Source of the DNA: Roseobacter sp. GAI101
Lineage (GTDB): Bacteria; Pseudomonadota; Alphaproteobacteria; Rhodobacterales; Rhodobacteraceae
Length of the DNA stretch: 64,000 nucleotides
Assembly (NCBI RefSeq): GCF_000156335.1
Contig: NZ_DS999213.1
Span: 2,107,488 to 2,171,487 of the forward strand
Direction: 5' to 3'
This document shows positions 1 to 8,370 of the stretch, piece by piece (position 1 is the first letter of the stretch; each line of letters starts with the position of its first letter). The translations under genes and the position numbers were made by a program. The notes beneath the pieces were generated by a model. The model searched no databases. It was given only the letters and a program-made list of their open reading frames with translations, and was not told the origin of the DNA.

Positions 1-2
1 GC

Positions 3-1217
3 ATCGACTTTACCACTGTATCACGCGGCTATGTTGAGGCGCGGCAACGCGGACTGGTAAGCAGCCACGTCGGGCGCGGCACTTTCGTGATCGGCACAAA
101 ACGCGCGGATCCCCAACGCGAGCAGCGCCGACACGCCGACGTCGACCTGACCATGAACCTGCCTCCCGAGCCGGACGAGCCCGCGCTTCTGGCCCGGATG
201 GAGGCAGGCGTGCAGACCGTCACAGCGAACCTGATCGACTTGCTGCGATACCAATCGTCCACGGGCGGCCAGATCGACAAGGAGGCCGCATCGACGTGGT
301 TATCCCTGCGCGGCCTCGTCCCGTCACTCGACCGGATCGCAGTGACACCCGGCGCACATCCCACCATCCTTGCGATCCTGATGAGTCTGGCCAAACCCGG
401 GGATGTCGTGTTGTGCGAGGATGTGACCTATCCTGGTATACGCAGCATCTGCGCGCGGCTGAACCTGCGCCTTGTGGGCCTTCCGGGGGATGCGGATGGG
501 ATCGATATTGATGCGCTTAACACGGCGATCCGTGAACATCGGCCAAAGGCTCTTTATCTCAATCCGACCCTGAACAACCCAACGACACGGACAATCTCAC
601 TCGCGCGCCGTCAGTCCATAGCAGACGTGATTATTGCCCACCATCTGCCACTGATCGAGGATGACGCCTACGGCTTCATTCCACCCCACCCACCGGCACC
701 GTTGGCCAGCTTCGCTCCCGATCTGGTCTGGCATATCGGCGGGCTGGCCAAGTGTATCGGTGCCGGTTTGCGCCTTGCCTACACCGTCGCCCCCAACAGC
801 CACGCTGCCCGCGAACTGGCACATCAGATCAGGATCATCTCGGTCATGCCGTCACCCTTGATGATGGCACTTGCAACACGCTGGATCATCGATGGCACCG
901 CGGACGGCATCCGCCGCTTTGTCCGCGAGGAAACGCTGGCACGTCAGGCCATCGCTTCCCAAGCCCTGAACGGGTTCCGCTTTGAATCGACCCCACACGC
1001 CTTCAATGTCTGGCTTCACCTGCCCGAAGGCATCACGCGCGCCGAAATGATCGGGCGCATGGCAGGCACAGGAGTGGGGATCATGCCGTCAGACGCCTTC
1101 ACCGTTTCCGGCAATCCAACCGAAGCCATCCGAGTCTGCCTCGGTGGACAGATCAAACGAAGCCAGCTCCACGATGCGATGGGCCTTCTTGCCTATATCA
1201 TGTCGAGTACGGACTGA
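3..1217 (+). CDS. MocR/GntR-type PLP-dependent regulator or aminotransferase (5' truncated)
   Basis: The reading frame is already open at base 3, so the gene begins before the window. The first visible residues (SRGYVEARQRGLV, then VGRGTFV) match the wing and end of a GntR-family winged-helix domain. After a linker comes an aminotransferase fold-type I domain of about 330 residues. The putative PLP-binding lysine is in GGLAKCIGAGLRL (codon 750-752), where the family usually has SKxxxPGLR. An NPTxNNPT segment precedes it. MocR proteins are usually transcriptional regulators that sense PLP or amino compounds, though some are annotated as aminotransferases. The promoter and DNA-recognition helix lie outside the window, so the target is unknown. 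The first in-frame ATG (87) is internal to the gene and is not the start. Confidence 0.85.
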   Translation: MDFTTVSRGYVEARQRGLVSSHVGRGTFVIGTKRADPQREQRRHADVDLTMNLPPEPDEPALLARMEAGVQTVTANLIDLLRYQSSTGGQIDKEAASTWLSLRGLVPSLDRIAVTPGAHPTILAILMSLAKPGDVVLCEDVTYPGIRSICARLNLRLVGLPGDADGIDIDALNTAIREHRPKALYLNPTLNNPTTRTISLARRQSIADVIIAHHLPLIEDDAYGFIPPHPPAPLASFAPDLVWHIGGLAKCIGAGLRLAYTVAPNSHAARELAHQIRIISVMPSPLMMALATRWIIDGTADGIRRFVREETLARQAIASQALNGFRFESTPHAFNVWLHLPEGITRAEMIGRMAGTGVGIMPSDAFTVSGNPTEAIRVCLGGQIKRSQLHDAMGLLAYIMSSTD

Positions 1218-1534
1218 GGCTTCTTGTGTTTGGTGTAACGGTGTTTGTTGATTTGTGCCTGCACATTAACGGAAAGTTGATAAGCCCGCTGTCGTGCCCC
1301 ACGTTGAGGAACCACACTTTGCGCTCTTCGTGCATCAGCGAGCGGACATCACGTTCAGCACCGATGGTGACCGCACCGAAATCGGCGCGCGGCCAAATGA
1401 GCGTTGAGAAACTGAACGCCATTGCATGAATTCAAACGCAATGCCGTCAACGGCTTAAGCGTTTTTTCCATGTGGGGCCTTACGTGGGGCCACTACCTAA
1501 AATCACTAGTCTACGCAATGATTTCAGAGGGTAA
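1218..1534. other. Intergenic stretch between MocR gene and tRNA-Ser
   Basis: No gene can be supported here. A minus-strand frame at 1198-1422 has host-like codon use but overlaps the MocR gene end and has no recognisable product. The octamer GTGGGGCC occurs twice as a direct repeat (1472-1479 and 1484-1491), about 45 bases beyond the 3' end of the tRNA. This could be debris from an old tRNA-targeted insertion, but no integrase is present. Confidence 0.4.
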
Positions 1535-1624
1535 TGGCGGAGACGAAGGGATTCGAACCCTCGAGACCCTTCCGGGCCTACTCCCTTAGCAGGGGAGCGC
1601 CTTCGACCACTCGGCCACATCTCC
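1535..1624 (-). tRNA. tRNA-Ser (anticodon GCU)
   Basis: On the minus strand the sequence folds as a 90-nt class II tRNA. The acceptor stem GGAGATG pairs with CGTCTCC, the discriminator is G and CCA is encoded. The anticodon arm CTCCC-CTGCTAA-GGGAG gives anticodon GCU, which reads AGC and AGU serine codons. A long variable arm follows (GGCCCGGAAGGGTC region), and the T-arm GAGGG-TTCGAAT-CCCTT is canonical. The long variable arm is the serine identity feature. Confidence 0.97.
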
Positions 1625-2017
1625 GCTGACGCGTATAGCCGCCCAAGCCTTGGGTTTACAAGGGCGAATTTGAAAGTTTCAGGCCGATCGCCTGCGCATG
1701 ACGAATACCGCTGGCTTGGACGCCTGAACGAATAAATCGGCAGTGTCTTCGTGTGCGCGGCAAAGCTTGCGGCTGCCCCCGACGGGACGTTCGCGCAGGC
1801 TATGGGCACCGAAGGTGTGGAAATTTCTTTGAAGGACGAGATCTTGCGGCCTGGATGATCTGGCTTGGCTTACATTCCACCATGCCAGAAACCAGGTTCA
1901 TCCAAAACCGCCGGCAGGAATTCCCTGACCACCCCAATTGCGCAGCGCTAAAGCTTGAGGTGACAGTGATTTCAAACGGTAAACAGCGGGACAAAAGCCG
2001 CGAACGTGCGGCAGATA
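1625..2017. other. Intergenic stretch between tRNA-Ser and ychF
   Basis: About 390 bases upstream of the tRNA (promoter side) and downstream of ychF. A plus-strand frame at 1753-2028 has no ribosome binding site and no recognisable composition. I see no convincing gene, repeat or terminator; it should contain the tRNA promoter. Confidence 0.4.
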
Positions 2018-3115
2018 TTAAGTGTTGAACAGGAAGTGCAGCACGTCGCCGTCTTTCACCGTGTAAGCTTTGCCTTCGGAGCGCATCTTGCCGGCTTCCT
2101 TTGCCGGCCCCTCGCCACCCAGCGTCACGAAATCATCATAGGCAATCGTCTCGGCTCGGATGAAGCCTTTTTCAAAATCACCGTGAATCACGCCGGCAGC
2201 CTTGGGGGCGGATGTGCCGTGCTTGATCGTCCAGGCACGTGCCTCTTTGGGGCCGACGGTAAAGTAAGTCTCGAGGTGCAACAGTTCATATCCGGCGCGG
2301 ATCAGGCGATTCAGGCCCGCTTCCTTGAGGCCCATCTCCTCAAGGAACATGTCTGCTTCCTCGGGGTCAAGCTGGCTGATTTCCTCTTCGATTTGGGCCG
2401 AGATGATGACGTGGCTGTTGCCCTGCGCTGCGGCCATCTCGCCGACGGCGGTGGACAGGGCATTGCCCTCTGCAGCCTCTGATTCGCCGACGTTGCAAAC
2501 GTAAAGCACGGGCTTGGTGGTCAGAAGTTGCAGCATCCGCCAGGCTTTGGCATCGTCTTCGTCGATGGTCACGGTGCGGGCGGGCTTGCCGTCTTCAATT
2601 GCGGCCTGGGCCAGTGCCAGAAGGCGGTCCTGCTGGGCTGCATCCTTGTCATTGCCCTTGATCTTGCGGACCAGGCCAGCGCGGCGCTTTTCGATGCTCT
2701 CCAGATCAGCCAGCATCAATTCGGTGTCGATTGTCTCGGCGTCGGCTACAGGGTCGACCCGGCCTTCGACGTGGGTAACGTCGCCGTCCTCAAAACAGCG
2801 CAGGACATGGGCGATGGCGTCGGTTTCGCGGATGTTGGCAAGGAACTGGTTGCCCAACCCTTCGCCCTTGGACGCGCCTTTGACGAGGCCCGCGATATCG
2901 ACGAAAGTCATGCGCGTGGGGATGATCGATTTCGACTTGGCGATCTCGGCCAGTTTATCAAGGCGCGCGTCCGGTACGGCGACTTCACCCACATTGGGTT
3001 CAATCGTGCAGAACGGGAAGTTGGCAGCCTGCGCGGCCGCCGTCCGGGTCAGCGCATTGAAGAGGGTCGATTTGCCGACATTCGGCAGACCCACGATTCC
3101 CATTTTAAAACCCAT
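2018..3115 (-). CDS. ychF: Redox-regulated ATPase / Obg-like GTPase YchF
   Basis: This is a P-loop NTPase of the OBG/YchF family, which binds ribosomes and preferentially hydrolyses ATP. It has 365 residues, the normal family length. The start was set at [10 protein letters not shown], nine bases inside the longest frame, because AGG then lies nine bases upstream and the N-terminus matches the family. G1 is GLPNVGKST, followed by [10 protein letters not shown] (switch region) and [10 protein letters not shown] (G3). A helical insertion sits near residues 120-200. The C-terminal TGS domain ends LHFLFNT. Pth and ribosomal protein L25, frequent partners of ychF, lie a few kilobases away on the plus strand. 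Confidence 0.97.
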   Translation of the reverse strand: MGFKMGIVGLPNVGKSTLFNALTRTAAAQAANFPFCTIEPNVGEVAVPDARLDKLAEIAKSKSIIPTRMTFVDIAGLVKGASKGEGLGNQFLANIRETDAIAHVLRCFEDGDVTHVEGRVDPVADAETIDTELMLADLESIEKRRAGLVRKIKGNDKDAAQQDRLLALAQAAIEDGKPARTVTIDEDDAKAWRMLQLLTTKPVLYVCNVGESEAAEGNALSTAVGEMAAAQGNSHVIISAQIEEEISQLDPEEADMFLEEMGLKEAGLNRLIRAGYELLHLETYFTVGPKEARAWTIKHGTSAPKAAGVIHGDFEKGFIRAETIAYDDFVTLGGEGPAKEAGKMRSEGKAYTVKDGDVLHFLFNT

Positions 3116-3174
3116 GACATGCATCCTTTATAACTTGGCGCTGTCCTAGGGTTTTGACGGGGTTTGCGCAAGTC

Positions 3175-3375
3175 TTAGCGCGCGCGGCGATCCTCATGCG
3201 ATTGATAGATCAGGATCCAAGCCAGCAAGATGAACATCGGGTGCGTCAGACCACCGGAAAAGATGATCGCCGGAATCCAGATGAGGAACACGATGATGGC
3301 TGTAAAAATCCGGCCTGTCAGCAGGATGGAAAGCGGGGGCAAAAGGAGCGCGAGGACATAATTCATACGCATCAT
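3175..3375 (-). CDS. Small two-helix membrane protein, YqaE/Pmp3-like
   Basis: A 66-residue protein with two hydrophobic segments (about residues 5-20 and 22-45) and a basic C-terminus (SHEDRRAR). The opening segment NYVLALLLPPLSILLTG resembles the LPPLG(V)xL motif of YqaE/Pmp3 (UPF0057) stress-associated membrane proteins. It lies 60 bases upstream of ychF in the same direction. The start could be either of the first two ATGs or the fourth codon; no strong ribosome binding site is visible. It diverges from trpA across a 170-bp region that carries a palindromic element. Confidence 0.65.
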   Translation of the reverse strand: MMRMNYVLALLLPPLSILLTGRIFTAIIVFLIWIPAIIFSGGLTHPMFILLAWILIYQSHEDRRAR

Positions 3376-3421
3376 TTAAGCCGACTGCGTGACATTGGAA
3401 GACCCCGCAGCGGCAAGTGCG

Positions 3422-3463
3422 CGGAAAATTCGAATTTTTCGGTCCGGAATTTTTGAAAATTCC
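3422..3463. promoter_or_regulatory. 42-bp palindromic element upstream of trpA (copy 1)
   Basis: Two adjacent near-palindromes: one centred on TTCGAA (AAAATTCGAATTTT is a perfect 14-mer) and one reading GGAATTTTTGAAAATTCC. A second copy, identical at 36 of 42 positions, lies at 11891-11932 upstream of trpB. This copy ends 81 bases before the trpA start codon. It is also upstream of the divergent small membrane protein gene. Function is inferred only: a regulator binding site or a structured leader. Confidence 0.6.
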
Positions 3464-3544
3464 ACGCCCCACTCGCGCGGTGCTCCATTGATTTCTGTGG
3501 TTTTATTGGGCATTGCAAAGCAACCATGCAAAAAGGCCGCACTC

Positions 3545-4336
3545 ATGACACGCATCGACGCAAAATTCGCTGACCTGAAATCCCAAGGCAAAAAGGCTTT
3601 CGTGTCTTATGTCATGGCGGGCGACCCGGATTTTGACAAATCCCTTGAAATCGTGCGTGGCCTTCCGGGGGCCGGCGTAGACATCATTGAACTTGGCCTG
3701 CCCTTCACTGACCCCATGGCCGACGGCCCCGCCATTCAGTTGGCCGGACAGCGCGCATTGGCGGCCGGCATGACGCTGAAAAAGACGCTGGAACTTGCAA
3801 CGGCATTTCGTGAACAGGACGACACCACGCCAATCGTCCTGATGGGGTATTACAACCCGATCTATTCCATGGGCGTCGATAAATTCCTGGTCGCCGCCAA
3901 GGCAGCAGGCGTCGACGGGTTGATCGTGGTCGACCTGCCCCCCGAAGAAGACAACGAACTGTGCATTCCCGCCCAGGCTGCCGGATTGAACTTTATCCGG
4001 CTGGCCACACCCACCACCGACGACAAGCGCCTGCCGCGCGTTGTTCAGAACACCTCGGGCTTTGTCTATTACGTCTCGATCACCGGCATCACCGGTTCAG
4101 CCGAAGCGAATGCCGGCGATGTCGCCCCCGAGGTCGCGCGTATCCAGAACGCCAGCGGTCTGCCCGTGATTGTGGGTTTTGGCGTTAATACCCCCGAAAA
4201 GGCCGAGGCGATTTCGGCTGTGGCCGACGGCTGCGTTGTCGGCTCTGCCATTGTGTCCAAGATCGCCGGCGGCGCGCCGGTTGCCGACGTGCTTGCCTTC
4301 GTCAAGACCCTGGCGGACGGGGCGCATCGCGCCTGA
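3545..4336 (+). CDS. trpA: Tryptophan synthase alpha subunit
   Basis: Cleaves indole-3-glycerol phosphate to indole and glyceraldehyde-3-phosphate as the alpha subunit of the alpha2-beta2 complex. It has 263 residues as a TIM barrel. Catalytic Glu and Asp are in [17 protein letters not shown], and the phosphate-binding loops [10 protein letters not shown] and GSAIV are present. The start was placed at [11 protein letters not shown], after AAAAAGG, rather than at the far upstream in-frame ATG (3389), which would run through the palindromic element. Unusually, trpB is not adjacent: it lies 6 kb away on the opposite strand (10558-11784). Both genes share a palindromic upstream element. Confidence 0.97.
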   Translation: MTRIDAKFADLKSQGKKAFVSYVMAGDPDFDKSLEIVRGLPGAGVDIIELGLPFTDPMADGPAIQLAGQRALAAGMTLKKTLELATAFREQDDTTPIVLMGYYNPIYSMGVDKFLVAAKAAGVDGLIVVDLPPEEDNELCIPAQAAGLNFIRLATPTTDDKRLPRVVQNTSGFVYYVSITGITGSAEANAGDVAPEVARIQNASGLPVIVGFGVNTPEKAEAISAVADGCVVGSAIVSKIAGGAPVADVLAFVKTLADGAHRA

Positions 4337-4369
4337 TTTATTCAGCGCAAAGCGATTGCGTTAAGCGTT

Positions 4370-4400
4370 CTGTATTGGTTAGATAATCTGACCAATACAG
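4370..4400. promoter_or_regulatory. 31-bp palindrome abutting the lldD ribosome binding site
   Basis: Arms CTGTATTGGT and ACCAATACAG are perfect 10-bp inverted repeats. The 11-base centre contains AGAT-A-ATCT, so the symmetry is nearly continuous. It ends directly against AGGAAG, the lldD ribosome binding site. There is no T-run, so it is not an intrinsic terminator for trpA. GntR regulators of the FadR/LldR class bind TGGT...ACCA sequences, which makes an operator plausible (inference). A leader hairpin hiding the start region is the alternative. Confidence 0.6.
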
Positions 4401-4413
4401 AGGAAGCCCGCTG

Positions 4414-5580
4414 ATGCCCGTGATCACGAATATCCAAGACCTCAAGCGCCTGCACGAACGCCGCGTGCCGCGCATGTTCTATGATTATGCCGAATCGGGC
4501 AGCTGGACCGAGCAGACCTTCCGCGAAAACACATCTGATTTCGATAAAATCCGTCTGCGCCAGCGCGTTGCCGTCGACATGAGCGGGCGCACCACCAAGA
4601 CACAGATGATCGGCCAGGATGTCGCCATGCCCGTGGCCCTTGCCCCCGTCGGTCTTACCGGCATGCAACACGCTGACGGCGAGATCAAAGCCGCCCGTGC
4701 TGCCGAAGCCTTTGGCGTGCCCTATACCCTTTCAACGATGTCGATCAATTCGATCGAGGACGTGGCCGAGGCAACGACCAAGCCGTTCTGGTTCCAGCTT
4801 TATACCATGCGTGACGAAGATTACGTGTCACGTCTGATCCAGCGCGCCAAAGATGCGAAATGTTCGGCGCTTGTCATCACGCTTGACCTCCAAATTCTTG
4901 GCCAGCGGCACAAGGATCTGAAAAACGGCCTTTCTGCCCCGCCCAAGCTGACCGCCAAGACCATCGCAAACCTTGCGACCAAATGGTCCTGGGGGATTGA
5001 AATGCTCAGCGCAAAGCGGCGGACCTTTGGCAATATCGTCGGCCATGTGACGGGCGTCGATGATACGGCAAACCTTGGCGCGTGGACGGCTGAACAGTTC
5101 GATCCATCGCTGGACTGGGGCAAGATCGCCAAGCTGAAGGAACAGTGGGGCGGAAAGGTGATCCTCAAGGGCATTCTGGACGCCGAAGACGCCAAAATGG
5201 CACTGCAAGTCGGCGCGGATGCGATCATCGTCAGCAACCATGGCGGCCGGCAGCTGGATGGGGCGATCAGCTCGATCAGTGCGTTGCCGTCGATTCTGGA
5301 CGCGGTTGGCGACCAGATCGAAGTGCATCTGGATAGTGGTATCCGGTCGGGTCAGGACGTGCTCAAGGCGATGGCAATGGGGGCGTCGGGCACCTTTATC
5401 GGCCGCGCCTATATCTACGGTCTGGGTGCCATGGGTCAGAAAGGCGTGACCACTGCGCTTGAGGTGATCCACAAGGAACTGGACCTGACCATGGCGCTGT
5501 GCGGCGAAACGTCGGTCAAGGATCTGGGAAAGCATAACCTTTTGATCCCCAAGGATTTCGGAGGCGACTGGCAGGACTGA
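4414..5580 (+). CDS. lldD: FMN-dependent L-lactate dehydrogenase (alpha-hydroxy-acid oxidase family)
   Basis: Oxidises L-lactate (or a related 2-hydroxy acid) to pyruvate and passes electrons to the membrane quinone pool. It has 388 residues with the FMN-dependent alpha-hydroxy-acid dehydrogenase barrel. [14 protein letters not shown] opens the domain, [10 protein letters not shown] binds flavin, and catalytic His and Arg are in [21 protein letters not shown] and [12 protein letters not shown] complete the flavin site. The start at ATG 4414 follows AGGAAG. The gene stands alone 77 bases after trpA, with a strong palindrome just before its ribosome binding site that suggests its own control. 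Substrate specificity among lactate, glycolate and mandelate cannot be fixed from sequence alone. Confidence 0.9.
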   Translation: MPVITNIQDLKRLHERRVPRMFYDYAESGSWTEQTFRENTSDFDKIRLRQRVAVDMSGRTTKTQMIGQDVAMPVALAPVGLTGMQHADGEIKAARAAEAFGVPYTLSTMSINSIEDVAEATTKPFWFQLYTMRDEDYVSRLIQRAKDAKCSALVITLDLQILGQRHKDLKNGLSAPPKLTAKTIANLATKWSWGIEMLSAKRRTFGNIVGHVTGVDDTANLGAWTAEQFDPSLDWGKIAKLKEQWGGKVILKGILDAEDAKMALQVGADAIIVSNHGGRQLDGAISSISALPSILDAVGDQIEVHLDSGIRSGQDVLKAMAMGASGTFIGRAYIYGLGAMGQKGVTTALEVIHKELDLTMALCGETSVKDLGKHNLLIPKDFGGDWQD

Positions 5581-5797
5581 CCTGGCCCCGTCCCCGTCTT
5601 GCGTGCCAAGGCGGGGATCAGGACGGTCAGGGCCGCGGCACCCGTTACAAACGGCAACCGTGCACCCGCAAGACCACGACCGTCACGCCCAAGGCGATTT
5701 TTTGTCTTTCCTCGGTGCCAGATCCCGTCTATACGCGCGGCTTCACGCGGACATACAGCCTTGGAGGATGTCCGCCCTAAACATATTGGAGAATAAC

Positions 5798-6442
5798 ATG
5801 GCTGGAGAGATTCCTGATCTTGAAGCTTTCGTACGGACGGGGACAGGCAAGGGCGCCGCTCGTCAGGCACGTCGTGACGGCATGGTACCGGGCATCGTGT
5901 TTGGCGGTGACGTTGACCCACTGCCGATCAACCTGGATTTCAACAAGCTGCTGACCAAGCTGCGCGCAGGCCGTTTCAAGGCCACGCTGTTCAACATGAA
6001 GGTCGAAGGCCACGACGACGTTCGTGTCATCTGCCGCGATGTTCAGCGTCACGTTGTCAAAGACTTGCCAACGCACGTCGACTTCATGCGTCTCAAGCGC
6101 ACCACAAAAATCAACCTGTTCATTCAGGTCGAAGTTTCGGGTGAAGAAGAATGCCCTGGCCTGAAAAAAGGCGGCGTTCTGACATTGGTACGCCCCGAAG
6201 TCGAACTGGTTGTGACTGCGGGCGATATCCCTGATCACATCACCGTTGATATTTCCGGTCTGCAAATCGGCGACAGCGCGACAATCGCGAATGTTGTTCT
6301 GCCCGAAGGCTCGAAGCCAGTCATCGACCGCGACTTTGTGATTGCACAGGTTTCGGCACCTTCCGGTCTTGCCAGCCAGGACGACGAAGATGAAGACGTT
6401 GCAGCAGACGAAGTGCCAGCAACAGAAGTCAACGAAGACTGA
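5798..6442 (+). CDS. rplY: 50S ribosomal protein L25 (general stress protein Ctc form)
   Basis: Binds 5S rRNA in the large ribosomal subunit. It has 214 residues: an N-terminal L25 domain (about 1-95, with [20 protein letters not shown]) and a C-terminal TL5/Ctc beta domain. It ends in an acidic tail ([21 protein letters not shown]), as in long alphaproteobacterial L25 proteins. The start at [11 protein letters not shown] follows TTGGAGAATAAC; the longer upstream frame has no ribosome binding site. A strong terminator follows at 6479, separating it from pth. About 217 bases upstream hold no other gene. Confidence 0.96.
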   Translation: MAGEIPDLEAFVRTGTGKGAARQARRDGMVPGIVFGGDVDPLPINLDFNKLLTKLRAGRFKATLFNMKVEGHDDVRVICRDVQRHVVKDLPTHVDFMRLKRTTKINLFIQVEVSGEEECPGLKKGGVLTLVRPEVELVVTAGDIPDHITVDISGLQIGDSATIANVVLPEGSKPVIDRDFVIAQVSAPSGLASQDDEDEDVAADEVPATEVNED

Positions 6443-6478
6443 TAGAACGCGCAACCCCACGCAAGTGCGGTTGAAGGA

Positions 6479-6514
6479 ATACGGGGTCGCCAGTGGCGGC
6501 CCCGTATTTCGTTT
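6479..6514 (+). terminator. Intrinsic terminator after rplY
   Basis: A 13-bp stem, ATACGGGGTCGCC pairing with GGCGGCCCCGTAT (one T-G wobble), has loop AGT and is followed by TTCGTTT. It lies 36 bases after the rplY stop. Confidence 0.85.
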
Positions 6515-6561
6515 GACGCGAGTGTTTGATAAGCAGGGCTGCAATCATAAGGGATCTTTTC

Positions 6562-7278
6562 ATGAAACTGATCGTAGGGCTTGGAAATCCGGGCGCGAAA
6601 TACGCCCGCAACCGCCATAACATCGGCTTCATGGCGCTGGACATGATCGCGGCCGATCACGGTTTCGCCCCCTGGAAGTCCAAGCACCAGGGACTGGTCA
6701 GCGAGGGCCGCTTGGGGTCGGAACGCGCCGTACTGCTCAAGCCAGAGACGTTCATGAACCTCTCGGGCCAGTCCGTGCAGGCGGCGATGCGGTTTTACAA
6801 GCTCGAGCCATCGGACGTGATCGTTCTGCATGATGAAATCGACCTCGCTCCGGCCAAGGTGAAATGCAAAACCGGCGGCGGCCATGCAGGCCACAACGGG
6901 TTGCGGTCGATCCATACGCATATCGGTCCGGACTATCATCGCGTCCGTCTTGGCGTGGGCCACCCCGGCCACAAGGACGCCGTGCCCGGCTATGTGCTGC
7001 GCGACTTTGCCAAGGCGGACGAGGCTTGGCTGGATGACGTATTGCGCGGCATCAGCGACGGCGCGCCGGAACTGGCGCGCGGTGATACTGCAAAATTCAT
7101 GAATGCCGTCGCAATGCGCGTTTCCCCGCCCCGATCCGGTACCGGCACCAAGGGACCGGCGAAACCGCCGCAAAAGACGCAGGCCACCAAGCCGCCCCAA
7201 CCGACTGTCAAAGATGACCCCGAACCGCAGGCCGACGAACGATCTTCCCTCCAAAAACTGATGGACCGCTTCAAATGA
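6562..7278 (+). CDS. pth: Peptidyl-tRNA hydrolase
   Basis: Releases peptides from drop-off peptidyl-tRNA in the cytoplasm. It has 238 residues, longer than the enterobacterial enzyme (about 194). The catalytic core covers about 1-185: GLGNPGAKYARNRHNIGF holds the catalytic His, KPETFMNLSGQSV and HDEIDL follow, and GGGHAGHNGLRSI is the tRNA-binding loop. A Pro/Lys-rich tail of about 50 residues (GTKGPAKPPQKTQATKPPQP) follows, a common feature in Rhodobacteraceae. The start follows AAGGGATCTTTTC. The stop overlaps the next gene's ATG by four bases, implying translational coupling with the DUF2332 gene. Confidence 0.97.
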   Translation: MKLIVGLGNPGAKYARNRHNIGFMALDMIAADHGFAPWKSKHQGLVSEGRLGSERAVLLKPETFMNLSGQSVQAAMRFYKLEPSDVIVLHDEIDLAPAKVKCKTGGGHAGHNGLRSIHTHIGPDYHRVRLGVGHPGHKDAVPGYVLRDFAKADEAWLDDVLRGISDGAPELARGDTAKFMNAVAMRVSPPRSGTGTKGPAKPPQKTQATKPPQPTVKDDPEPQADERSSLQKLMDRFK

Positions 7279-8309
7279 CATTGAAACAAGCCTTTGAAGA
7301 CCAAGCAGCCCATTGCGTCGCTTTGGGCTCGCCCTTCATGGGGCAATTGATGATGGTTCTGGCCCGCGACTGGCCCAGGGACACAGCGCTTGGTCGTAAA
7401 TTCGCAAGCGCCAAGGGCGATGTCGGGCCGATGGGGGCATCCTTGCCGCTGCGCATCGCGGGCGGCCTGCATGCGCTGGTGCTCAAGCGCAAGGCACCGG
7501 AATTGGTCGCGGTCTACCCGCCGCATCAGACCTCGGATGCCGATCTCTCTGCCGCCGTGCTGGGAGCGCTTCAGACCCACGAGGCGTTCTTGCTGGAGTG
7601 GACCGATCATGCGCCCCAGACCAACGAGGTACGCCGTTCGGCCGCTCTGATCGCGGGCGCGCGCGTTGCGGCACAGCATTTCAACCTGCCGATCCACTTG
7701 TCCGAACTTGGGGCCAGTGGCGGGTTGAACCTGATGTGGGATCACTTTGCGCTGGAAATTGATGGCCACCACTTTGGCCCCAACATGTCGACCATCCTGC
7801 TGTCTCCGGACTGGACCGGTGCCCTGCCCCCGAAAACCCAGCCTCGTGTCGAAAAGCGGCGCGGCGTTGATCTGCATCCGCTTGACCCTACGCGCCACGA
7901 CCATCTGCTGCGCTTGATGGCCTATCTGTGGGCCGACCAGCCTGAACGGCTGAACCTGACCCGCTCTGCCGCGTCGGTGATGCAGGCCAAGGTGGATCAG
8001 GGCGATGCCATCGACTGGCTGGCGCAGCAATTGCCCAAAGCCCCCCAAGGGAGCCTGCATCTGATCCAGCACACCGTCGCGTGGCAGTATTTCCCCAAAT
8101 CTGCCCAGGCGCGCGGCAAGGCCCTGATCGAAGCGGCGGGCGCGCGCGCCACGGCACAGCGCCCCTTGGCATGGCTTGCGATGGAAAACGACGGGACAGA
8201 CAAAAAGGGGGCTGCGCTGACCCTGCGCCTGTGGCCGGGCGACATCACGCTGAACCTTGGCCGCGTCGATTTTCACGGGCGCTGGATCGACTGGCAGCAC
8301 ACCGGCTGA
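7275..8309 (+). CDS. DUF2332 family protein
   Basis: A 344-residue cytoplasmic protein of the DUF2332 family, whose biochemical role is not established. Family-like segments are SPFMGQLMMVLARDW near the N-terminus, ELGASGGLNLMWDHF in the middle (a glycine-rich motif reminiscent of SAM- or nucleotide-binding loops) and LIQHTVAWQYFP near the C-terminus. Its ATG overlaps the pth stop (ATGA), so it is probably co-translated with pth. The serine hydrolase gene follows 61 bases later. No signal peptide or membrane segment is visible. Confidence 0.85.
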   Translation: MTLKQAFEDQAAHCVALGSPFMGQLMMVLARDWPRDTALGRKFASAKGDVGPMGASLPLRIAGGLHALVLKRKAPELVAVYPPHQTSDADLSAAVLGALQTHEAFLLEWTDHAPQTNEVRRSAALIAGARVAAQHFNLPIHLSELGASGGLNLMWDHFALEIDGHHFGPNMSTILLSPDWTGALPPKTQPRVEKRRGVDLHPLDPTRHDHLLRLMAYLWADQPERLNLTRSAASVMQAKVDQGDAIDWLAQQLPKAPQGSLHLIQHTVAWQYFPKSAQARGKALIEAAGARATAQRPLAWLAMENDGTDKKGAALTLRLWPGDITLNLGRVDFHGRWIDWQHTG

Positions 8310-8370
8310 TGCCGTTGGGCTGGTACGCGACCGCCCCCTGTGGTTGGATGGCCCAAGTGGCAGGGAGTTG

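Noticed and set aside
1198..1422. Minus-strand frame of 74 codons with host-like codon use after the MocR gene
   Set aside because: Overlaps the MocR 3' end, has no ribosome binding site and matches no family I know.
1664..1684. Third copy of the trp palindrome (GCGAATTTGAAAGTTTCAG)
   Set aside because: Matches only one half with several mismatches and has no symmetry.
1753..2028. Plus-strand frame between tRNA-Ser and ychF
   Set aside because: No start signal and unlike any known protein; overlaps the end of ychF.
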